DNA of 38,149 bases from Mesotaenium endlicherianum (taxonomy: Eukaryota > Streptophyta > Zygnematophyceae > Zygnematales > Mesotaeniaceae), in NCBI GenBank assembly GCA_009602735.1, contig WELA01010110.1, forward strand, positions 585,960 to 624,108, written 5' to 3'. Shown here one piece after another: positions 30,149 through 38,149 of the stretch. Position numbers and translations under genes: made by a program. The notes below the pieces were generated by a model, which saw only the letters and a program-made list of their open reading frames with translations, searched no databases and had not been told where the DNA came from. Every line of letters starts with the position of its first letter. Position 1 is the stretch's first letter.

Positions 30149-31604
30149 GACTGGTCTTTTCTCTCGACCTTGGGCAGGTGCTTGACTGCACACTGTTCTC
30201 TGTAGTGGCCTTTCTGCTGACAATGGTAGCAAGTAGATTTTGCTGAGGCTGGTCTCGGCTTAGTCCTACCACCACCCCTCCCATAGCCACCTCGAGAGGA
30301 ACCACCTCTACCTCTAGACTGAATAGCATTGTACTCATACTCATATTCATCACCCTGATTATCCTCAGCCTGGTCTCCTTCAATTGCATTGTAGGAACCG
30401 TGGGGCTTGACAACCTTAGACACCAAAGCATTACTCTGGCGCTTGTAATTGAACTGCTGCTGATCCCAGGCATCAGCATCCTGGATCAAGTCAGCCAGTT
30501 TCTCATACTTTTTCTCAGCAAAATGACCAGAGACCTCGGATTTCAAGCCATACCTGAAGTATGCTATCCTATACCGTTCTGGCAAATCAGGCTGATTCAT
30601 CATGTTCTCCTGGAACTTTTGAGCAAACTCAGCAACTGAAGTGGTCTGCTTCAGTGTCAGGGAGATCATCGCATAGATAGCTTTCTCCTGCTGGTTGATG
30701 ACATCAAACTTCTCATGCAACTTCTCGACAAACTCTACCCACGTAGGGTCACCGAGTTGCCGAGCCTTACGCTCTCCTTTCCAGTAANGTAAAGCCACCA
30801 GTTTGCGACACTGCCTTTCAGTAGCGCACCGGTGTGCCTGACCTTCTCGTAATCTTGCAGTTCTGGGTAGTTCTCCAGCCACTGCTCAACATCCGCGAGA
30901 AACTTGATCAGGTAATATTTTCTGTTTCCCTCAGGATCATAGTCCTGGGGAGGTTTCGGCTTGGGCTTACTAGGCCCTCGGCCACCACCACTAGTGGTGT
31001 GAGACCCCAGTTGGTCTCTGTCCCGGAGTAGGGACATTATGATTCTTTTGTCCTCCTGCTGGGACTGATACATGGTCGCCATTTGCGACTGCATCTGAAC
31101 GAACAATGCTCCCAAGTCTACATTTTGGGGTGGTAGATTAGCAAATGCAGCAGCAGCATTGGCATCTACTCGCTGAGTAGTGTCCTCAACAATCCCTCTC
31201 GCTCCTGCAGCAGCAATTCCTGCCGCATTCAGCCGGTCACGCATTTGACCTAGGGGTACATTGAGTTGTACGGCAGGAGGTGGGTTCAGAACATTGGCCC
31301 TTGATGCCATAAGTTCTTCAACAGTGCGCTCGTCAGCTGGCTGTCCTTCCCTCCTTTGTATATCTTCAGCGGCCTTTGCTACTTGTTCAGCTTCTAATCT
31401 GGCTCTCTCCTCCTCAGCTTGCTGTGCTGCGACTGCGGCAATAGCAGCTGCCTCATCTGCAGCCTCTCTAGCTGCAGTGTCTGCTACTGCTTCAGAATAG
31501 GTACGGGTTCCCGCTATATGGCTTTCCGCCTGGTTTTCGACATTCTCGTTATCCTGGTTCTCCATGTCTCGGGAGTTGCTAGTTTGAGACCTTGTCCTAA
31601 CCAT
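30124..31604 (-). CDS. Gag of the minus-strand gypsy copy, zinc-knuckle protein (frame broken at an N)
   Basis: Starts at ATG 31604 (MVRTRSQTSNSRDMENQ), 21 bases downstream of the primer binding site in element sense. N-terminal third: Ala/Glu-rich coiled coil (AAREAADEAAAIAAVAAQQA). Middle: capsid-like helical region (DVEQWLENYPELQDYEK, LKGSVANWWLY, DPTWVEFVEKLHEKFD). C-terminal: Arg/Gly-rich RGRGGSSRGGYGRGGGR and the knuckle CYHCQQKGHYREQC, which binds RNA in this family. The single N at 30788 divides the sequence into two frames; the bases TTAC occur on both sides of it, so an unmerged 4-base overlap at a contig join explains the break better than a mutation. It ends at TAA 30124, overlapping the -1 pol frame. 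Confidence 0.88.
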
Positions 31605-31625
31605 ACAAAGAACACTGTGATAACA

Positions 31626-31637
31626 GCTCCGATACCA
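31626..31637 (-). other. Primer binding site, initiator-Met tRNA type
   Basis: TGGTATCGGAGC on the minus strand, one base after the CA end of LTR D; it differs at one position from the common plant retrotransposon site TGGTATCAGAGC. It marks LTR D as the 5' LTR. Confidence 0.8.
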
Positions 31638-31638
31638 C

Positions 31639-32596
31639 TGAAATGAATCGTCTTACCAAATAGGCGATTAATAATTAATAAAGATCTTTATATCAACAAG
31701 TAATCTTTATGGTATTTTTCGTTAATTGATTAAACGGCAAAGGACAACACACTAGCAATGAATAATACTCGTAAGTCAAATGCGAGTAAACTAGCATCAA
31801 TAATGAAAATCAGTAAACTCATACAAAAGCAAGGTTAGAAGACAATGCGTATCAATGGCTTCTCGCCTTGGATTCAGATCTCTCTCAGTCAGCTGTACAA
31901 GTGAAATGAAACGTCTTACCAAATAGGCGAGTAACAATTAATAAAGATCTTTATATCAGCAAGTAACCTTTATGGTATTTCCGTTAACTAGTTAAACGGC
32001 AAAGGACAATACACTAGCAGGGAATAATACTCGTAAGTCAAATGCGAGTAAACTAGCATCAATGATGCAAATCAGTAAACTCATACATAAGCAAGGTTAG
32101 AAGACAGCGCGTATTAATGGCTTCTCGCCTTGGATTCAGAGTTCTCTCAGTAAGCTGTACAAGAGAGTTGGCCTCCTTTCCAAATACCGAACTCGAGGGC
32201 AAAGTTCAGCAGACTGACTACTAACTAAAGTTCAGCAGGCTGAACTAAATTAACTATTATATTTAAATGAATATTATATCTACTAATATACTGATTCATT
32301 ACAACAAGAGAGTTGGCCTCGTTTCCGAATGCCGAACTCGAGAGCAATGCCTAGCATATGTACATGGAATGAGTTTACTGTTCAACGGTCAGTGCGATGG
32401 CACCGCCTACCCGGGAGTTAACCACGTTGGTAGGACCTCGGTTAACCAAATCCACCGCCATCTCCCATCATCCCGAATAGCCATCCATCATGGGGATGTC
32501 ATCTGGCCATTCATCTAGCAGGTGGTACTTAGATGCATATCAAGGCAGTTCGCTGCTACCGAGCACGGAAGTCAGCTGGCTGTCAAAGAATGTGTC
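31639..32596 (-). mobile_element. LTR D, 5' LTR of the minus-strand gypsy copy, truncated and interrupted
   Basis: Made of 31639-31901 and 32304-32596, separated by the nested LTR E. Together they cover about 550 of 720 bp; the outer end is missing because the sequence changes at the N at 32597. Confidence 0.88.
31902..32303 (-). mobile_element. LTR E (402 bp), internally deleted solo LTR nested in LTR D
   Basis: Both LTR ends are present, but about 320 bp in the middle is missing (junction near 32200). Flanked by the 5-bp duplication ACAAG (31897-31901 and 32304-32308). Sequence details shared with LTR F, such as TATTTCCGTTAACTAG, put E and F in one subfamily. Confidence 0.9.
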
Positions 32597-32597
32597 N
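32597..32597. other. Single N at the junction of two opposed gypsy copies
   Basis: Minus-oriented LTR D ends in TGTGTC and plus-oriented pol begins GTCAGG; only GTC is shared across the N. Confidence 0.9.
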
Positions 32598-35500
32598 GTC
32601 AGGAAAAGACAGTCCCCCCTATCCTACTGCATTGCATGATTGCAGGTAGGAAGGTGAGGGCATTTGTTGACGGAGGGGCGTCACATACCTTTATCCACAA
32701 GGACTTAGTTAAGCGGCTAAGGCTGCCTACTGTCACCCAAGGGAATAGAAAAATATTCCTTGGAGATGCCTCAAGTATCCCGGGAGGAGTTATAACCAAG
32801 CCTATTGAGGTCCAGTTAGGTTCTGGCATTGCCGTTCTAACTGAAACGCTTACATTTGAGGTACTCAACACTGGTTTCTATGATCTCGTGCTAGGCAGGT
32901 CCTGGCTTAATAGACATCAAGCTGAAGTGTGTTGGAGCAGAGGTACAGTTAAAGTGAGAGGAGCCAGTGATGGGCAGACTGACTTGGCACCCACCAGTGC
33001 TCTTCCTCTTGTCCTGTGTGGATGGCAAATGAAGGAAAAGAAGAGGCTTCCAGAAGGATGCAAGTTGCTGAATGCAATGGAGTTCGTCAAAAGCTGGAAC
33101 CAGAAGGAAGACAGAATGTTCTGTCTGCTGCTAAGAGAGGTACCTCCTCAACCTGAAGAAGTGGTTGAGAAAAAGGTACACCCTCCGGAACACCCTACTG
33201 CTGCAAACATTGTTGCTCAGTACACGGATGTGTTTAATATGCCTCCAGGACTACCCCCTAAGCGGGAAGTAGATCATAGGATTGATTTATTACCTGGTAG
33301 CCAGCCACCCTGGCAACGCACGTATGGCTTGTCTTATTTGGAGAGTGAGGAGTTGAAAACACAGATTGCAGAGCTGGAGGAAAATGGTTACATTTCTCCC
33401 AGTAAATCACCGTACGGCGCACCTATCCTATTTGTTAAGAAAAAGGATGGCAGTATGCGGATGTGTGTAGATTACAGGGCTCTGAACACAATTACGATAA
33501 AGAACAAGTATGCTTTACCCAAAATCGAGGACTTGCTTGATACCCTGTCTGGCGCTAAGGTGTTCAGTAAGATAGATCTCAAGAGTGGTTATCATCAAAT
33601 CAGAATTGCTGAAGGGGATGAACACAAGACTGCCTTCCGCACACGCTATGGACACTATGAGTTCAACGTGATGCCATTTGGACTGACTAATGCTCCTGCT
33701 ACCTTCATGGGTGCTATGAATGACATTTTCAGACCTTATTTGGATAAGTTTGTGCAAGTTTTCCTGGATGATATTTTAATTTTCTCTAAAGATGAAGCTC
33801 AGCACACTGAACACTTAAAGAAAGTGCTGGACACTCTGCGGAAAAATCACTTGTATGCTAAAATGAGCAAGTGTGATTTCTTTAAGGAAAGTATTGAATT
33901 CTTAGGCCACGTTGTCAGTAAAGAGGGCATCAGTGTGGATCCTAAGAAAGTCCAGACCATAAGGGACTGGCCAGTACCACAGTCTGTCTCTGAAGTTAGA
34001 TCCTTCCTCGGGTTGGCTAACTACTATAGGAGATTTATTGAGAATTATTCCACAAAGGCCAGTAAACTGACTGACCTTACTAAGAAAGACATCGGGTATG
34101 TGTGGGGGGAAGAGCAGCAGGCTGCCTTCCAGACCCTTAAAGATGCCCTTTGTTCTGCCCCAGTGCTAGCCGTGTATGACCCCAGCAAACCGGTGCAGGT
34201 GGTTACTGATGCCTCTGATTTTGCCATGGGTGCTATTTTGTTGCAGCCTGCTGACAAAACCACAAAGGATGGTAAGGTACGGCAGGAGTGGCATCCTGTG
34301 TTGTATGAGTCTATGAAATTTAATCCAGCGGAGATTAATTACTCAGTGCATGATAAAGAGCTGCTAGCTATCATTCATGTACTCAAACAGTGGAGAGCAT
34401 ACTTACATGGTAAAGCTTTTAAGGTGATTACAGATCATCTAGCTCTGACCCACTTTCAGAAGAAGTCCAAGCTGTCGAGGAGGGAGAACCGCTGGAGCCA
34501 GATGCTGGAGCAGTTCCAAGTCCAGATCGACTACAAACCAGGGAAGTTGAATCCTGCTGATGCACTCTCTAGAAGACCTGACTTGCAAGAAAGGAACTTT
34601 AGTCAGCATGCTGTAGATAAAGTCCTGTGTGCACTCACTTCACTAAAGGTGAAAAAGTCCTTCCTTGAACAACTTAGGAAAGCCTACCTTTCTGACCCAA
34701 CATTTGAGCCCAGCCCCACTACTGGTGTGTGTCGTGCTACTGCACTCGGGTATAAGCTCAAGGGAGGGGTCTGGGTGACTGAAACCACTTCAGGCAGGCT
34801 GAAGCTGGTCATTCCTAATAACTTGGAAATAAGGTCTCTCTTACTGAGTCAAGCTCATGACAGTCTCCTGGGTGGACATTTGGGGCAGGCCAAAACTGTT
34901 GGCAAACTGGCAAAACATTATCATTGGGAGGGGTTACCCCGGGAGGTCTTGAAATATGTCAAGTCCTGTGACCAGTGTCAGAGAAATAAGTCTCGGCACA
35001 CACCACCCGGAGGTCTCTTGCAACCGCTACCCATCCCAGCGGGACGCTGGGAAACTATATCCATGGACTGGGTGGTCTCACTACCAAGAACTGCCAACGG
35101 GCATGATTCAATACTGGTAGTCGTGGATAAACTGACAAAAATGGTCATTTTTATCCCCACAACTGTCAAAGTGACTGCACTCGAAACAGCGAGACAGTTT
35201 TACAACCATGTAGTATGCCAACATGGGCTCCCTTCTAATATCATCTCAGACAGAGACTCAAAATTCACCTCTAAGTTCTGGAGAGCTTTAATGGGGTTAA
35301 TGGGAGTCAAACAGCTGCTCAGCACAGCAAACCACCCTCAGACTGATGGGCAGACTGAAAGAACTAACCGAGTTCTGCAGGAGGTGCTGAGAGCATATAT
35401 TAACCAAAAACAAGATAATTGGGATGACCTGTTGCCTCAAATTCAGTTTGCGGTCAACAGTGCGGTGCACGCGTCAACGGGCAAAACTCCTTTTGAACTC

Positions 35501-36160
35501 AGCCTGGGTAGAGTCCCTAAGTCTCCTCTAGATGTGCTAGGGGAATCTTTAACTCACCCTGAAGGGATTGACAACCCGGTCTCCCTCCAGTTAACTCAGG
35601 AGTTTGCTGACACCCTGTCAGAAGTCCAACGAAACTTGCACACGGCCCAAGAAAACCAACAAAAATACGCTAATCAACACCGTCGGGAACTGACATTTTC
35701 CAAGGGGGATTTAGTCAAACTGCATTCTCAGCACCTGTACCTCCCTGGTGTGGTCAAGAAAAAGCTTGGCCCTGTCTGGGTCGGTCCATATTCGGTGGTC
35801 CGTCGTGTCGGTCAGAATGCTTACAAACTGAACATGTCAGCTGAATACAAGGGGCACCCGGTCTTTAATGTCTCCTTCCTGGAACCGTACATCAAAGGTG
35901 ATACACTGTTCACAGGTCGGTTCCCTGTCCAACCGGGACCGGTCCCCGCTGTCCGGGACGGCGACCCTGAGGAATATGAGGTCGATGAGATTTTAGACGC
36001 TCGCTCGGTCCGTCGATCGTCTAAATATGTCATGAAATACCTCATTCGATGGAAGGGTTACGATGCCTCTGGGGACACTTGGGAGTTTAAGGACCACTTG
36101 ACCAATGTCAAAGGGGCGTTGACACGGTTCCACCTTCGGGCCGCTGGAGTCCCTCCATAA
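32598..36160 (+). CDS. Intact Ty3/gypsy pol, 5'-truncated: protease to chromodomain
   Basis: Open for about 1,187 codons from the N to TAA 36158-36160 without a stop or frameshift; the start and all of gag are missing. Protease Asp in VDGGAS at 32669; reverse transcriptase about 33350-33900 with FLDDIL Asp pair at 33767-33772; RNase H Asp in TDASDF at 34208; integrase about 34840-35600 with the zinc region (SCDQCQRN), catalytic residues in SMDWVV, SDRDSKF and ERTNRVLQE, then GPVWVGPY; chromodomain about 35950-36130 ([29 protein letters not shown]), which in chromoviruses directs integration to chromatin marks. All catalytic residues that can be checked are present, so this copy is young. It is the reference against which the other two pol copies are read. 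Confidence 0.95.
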
Positions 36161-36181
36161 CTGTCATTTCAGTTGACACGG

Positions 36182-36926
36182 TGAAATGAATCGACTTACC
36201 AAATAGGCGATTAACAATTAACAAAGATCTTTATATCAGCAAGTGATCCTTATGGTATTTCCGTTAACTAGTTAAACGGCAAAGGACAATACACTAGCAG
36301 GGAATAATACTCGTAAGTCAAATGCGAGTAAACTAGCATCAATGATGCAAATCAGTAAACTCATACATAAGCAAGGTTAGAAGACAGTGCGTATCAATGG
36401 CTTCTCGCCTTGGATTCAGATCTCTCTCAGTAAGCTGTACAAGAGAGTTGGCCTCGTTTCCGAATGCCGAACTCGAGAGCAATGCCTAGCATATGTACAT
36501 GGAATGAGTTTACTGTTCAACGGTCAGTGCGATGGCACCGCCTACCCGGGAGTTAACCACGTTGGTAGGACCTCGGTTAACCAAATCCACCGCCATCTCC
36601 CATCATCCCGAATAGCCATCCATCATGGGGATGTCATCTGGCCATTCATCTAGCAGGTGGTACTTAGATGCATATCAAGGCAGTACGCTGCTACCGAGCA
36701 CGGAAGTCAGCTGGCTGTCAAAGAATGTGTCAGCAAGCTGACTTAAGTTGACTTCAGCCTGCTGCTTTTGGCCGAGTCATTAAACTGATAATTATGTAAA
36801 GTCCAGCAGACTGATTATTAACTAAAGTTCAGCAGACTGACTACTAAATAAAGTTCAGCAGGCTGAACTAAATTAACTATTATATTTAAATGAATATTAT
36901 ATCTACTAATATACTGATTCATTACA
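36182..36926 (-). mobile_element. LTR F (745 bp), solo LTR just after pol of the plus-strand copy
   Basis: Flanked by the 5-bp duplication CACGG (36177-36181 and 36927-36931). The minus-strand gypsy copy has the same site without the LTR and with CACGG only once. It is about 24 bp longer than LTRs B and C owing to an extra copy of the TTCAGCAGACTGA repeat. Confidence 0.93.
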
Positions 36927-36961
36927 CACGGGAAGCTAACAGGCGAACCCTGTCTCCATTT

Positions 36962-36977
36962 AAGTTGGAGGGGAAAA
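36962..36977 (+). other. Internal polypurine-tract-like motif, plus-strand copy
   Basis: AAGTTGGAGGGGAAAA followed by TATATGACAG, identical over the tract to the motif in the minus-strand copy. Confidence 0.6.
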
Positions 36978-37074
36978 TATATGACAGTTAGTGAGCGAGA
37001 GCGATAAAAACACACTCAAACGTTTATGTGTAGCGCATCGCAACTACGTCAACTTTTAGCAATCATCCTGTAAG

Positions 37075-37177
37075 GTAAACAGCAGCGAAGCCACTATACT
37101 AAATACTAACATACTTCCTGCAATCCCTATGACAAAGGTCCATATCCTACTAACTTGTGCTCTGGTTACATGTGCAG
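37075..37177 (+). other. Putative 103-nt intron before ORF3, plus-strand copy
   Basis: Donor G|GTAAAC at 37075, TACTAAC at 37104-37110 and 37148-37154, acceptor TGTGCAG ending at 37177, ATG at 37179. Confidence 0.55.
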
Positions 37178-37178
37178 G

Positions 37179-38000
37179 ATGGCGCCCACCACTCAAAAGG
37201 AGGACAGAAAGCGCAAGGCAGAAGAAGCCAGGAGGACAATGAATGCAGAGACCAAGGAGCATAGGAGGAGGGGAAGAGACTACTTCTCTAAGGGAAAGCA
37301 TGCCTTTGTCAAATGGGCAAAGAACGCAGGCCGGATAGATATCAGCAGGCTGAAGGCCAAGCAACCTCCAGCGCGCCCTAAGAAAGGGAGGTCGGTAGAC
37401 TACTCCATGTCTACTAGGGAGCAGGACGACTTAGTGGACGAGACCCCTACTCTCTCCGAGGAGGAGGATGAGGAGGATGAGGAAGAAGAACAAGGCAGAG
37501 GAGAAGCATCAGCAGCAGGTACTCAGGATACCCAGGGACAGGTAGGGGCGCTTCTTAAAGAACCACGATCAGGTGTTTGGAATGTGATCCCCGTTATGGC
37601 GACTACTGGACCCCGCGCTCGCTCCCACAGCCCACCTGCCCAAGCAGGGGAAGAAGCTGATCTGACTGTATTGGGCAGCAGACACAGGCAGAAATCCCCA
37701 GAGGACAGGGGTGCCAGAAGAGGGACACGCGGGTGGGCCAGAAGTATGCCTGCCTCCCCTTCCGCTCAGGGGCATGTACCTCTAGCCAATGTATTTCAGC
37801 ATCCTACTGGAATGCCTGTCTATGTGGGCATCAACACCCAAGTGGTTGAAGAGCAGGCTACCATCCTTCGTTCTCCTCGAGGTCCAACTTTAGAGCAAAC
37901 CGGGTTCTTTAGAAGGCCAGTTGACAGACCTAGAGGGCTGTCCAGATCTAGGTCCAGATCTCCGTCCCCTGATCCTGAAGCCCCAGGAACCACCCCTTAA
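37179..38000 (+). CDS. ORF3 with an in-frame 855-nt internal deletion
   Basis: ATG 37179 to TAA 38000 gives 273 residues. The first 21 residues (MAPTTQKEDRKRKAEEARR and two more) match the start of the minus-strand ORF3, then the sequence jumps to its C-terminal part beginning NAETKEHRRRGRDYFSKGKH. Compared with that copy exactly 285 codons are missing, including the coiled coil, the unknown domain and the codon that is nonsense there; the two C-terminal parts are otherwise the same length. Retained: the basic region, the acidic run, GHVPLANVFQHPTGMPVYVG and the SRSRSRSPSP tail. The frame is open. Function unknown; it could be a shortened variant or simply a deletion derivative. Confidence 0.75.
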   Translation: MAPTTQKEDRKRKAEEARRTMNAETKEHRRRGRDYFSKGKHAFVKWAKNAGRIDISRLKAKQPPARPKKGRSVDYSMSTREQDDLVDETPTLSEEEDEEDEEEEQGRGEASAAGTQDTQGQVGALLKEPRSGVWNVIPVMATTGPRARSHSPPAQAGEEADLTVLGSRHRQKSPEDRGARRGTRGWARSMPASPSAQGHVPLANVFQHPTGMPVYVGINTQVVEEQATILRSPRGPTLEQTGFFRRPVDRPRGLSRSRSRSPSPDPEAPGTTP

Positions 38001-38100
38001 GGTGACAGGCTGAAAAGATAGTCAGTAAGGGAGGCTGGTCAGGGTCAGTTTCTTTATTTAATGCTTTGGCAGTTTAATGTTGTCGAGGCGACAACAAGTT

Positions 38101-38113
38101 AAGTTGGAGGGAT
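38101..38113 (+). other. Polypurine tract, plus-strand gypsy copy
   Basis: AAGTTGGAGGGAT directly before the LTR start. Confidence 0.8.
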
Positions 38114-38149
38114 TGTAATGAATCAGTATATTAGTAGATATAATATTCA
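38114..38149 (+). mobile_element. LTR G, first 36 bases of the 3' LTR, cut by the window end
   Basis: TGTAATGAATCAGTATA as in the other LTR starts. Confidence 0.85.

Noticed and set aside
19814..38149. Hammerhead ribozyme in the LTRs (retrozyme)
   Set aside because: I did not find the paired CTGATGA and GAAAC core sequences by eye; a covariance-model search would decide.

Overview
The window is eukaryotic nuclear DNA, most likely from a green alga or another member of the green plant lineage. The evidence is two intron-rich host genes with GT-AG introns: the 3' part of an exonuclease V (EXO5) gene and a complete 15-exon peroxisomal acyl-CoA oxidase resembling plant ACX3. No species is assigned. 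Exons of the left third are GC-rich and their introns carry many simple repeats; from about 12.5 kb on the DNA becomes AT-rich and is made almost entirely of transposable elements in various stages of decay.

Layout. 1-1,492: EXO5 3' end (+). 1,493-3,628: intergenic, with a 517-bp segment bounded by perfect 20-bp inverted repeats. 3,629-12,482: ACX3-like gene (+). 13,234-14,178: a gag-like pseudogene with a CCHC zinc knuckle and seven in-frame stops. 14,179-17,340: AT-rich with no recognisable gene. 17,341-17,622: a cluster of strong hairpins. 18,203-20,532: a diverged retrotransposon third ORF, polypurine tract and LTR. 20,533-21,650: a broken Ty3/gypsy pol fragment, interrupted exactly at a TTAA by what looks like the left end of a piggyBac-type transposon. 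22,714-32,596 (minus strand): a Ty3/gypsy chromovirus-like element about 8.8 kb long once later insertions are discounted. 32,598-38,149 (plus strand): a second copy of the same family, starting at a single N and running off the window end inside its 3' LTR.

The most interesting system is this retrotransposon family. In its own sense direction the minus-strand copy reads 5' LTR, initiator-Met-type primer binding site, gag with zinc knuckle, a near-textbook -1 frameshift signal (slippery TTTAAAA, 7-nt spacer, 7-bp stem), protease, reverse transcriptase, RNase H, integrase and chromodomain. It then carries a further ORF (called ORF3 here) between integrase and the 3' LTR. ORF3 is preceded by an internal second copy of the polypurine-tract motif and by a putative 103-nt intron with two TACTAAC branch-point motifs whose acceptor lies one base before the ATG. 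Both copies share this arrangement, and a diverged ORF3 exists a third time near 18-19.6 kb. ORF3 has no visible signal peptide or membrane segment, so it is in the position of env without looking like env.

The insertions can be ordered: gypsy pol fragment, then piggyBac-like element, then gypsy copy 1, then solo LTRs inside the gypsy copies, three of them (LTRs C, E and F) with perfect 5-bp target duplications. Three single Ns (9,533; 30,788; 32,597) look like contig joins. One sits in a 170-base poly-G run, one causes an artificial frame break in gag, and one forms a doubtful head-to-head junction between the two gypsy copies.
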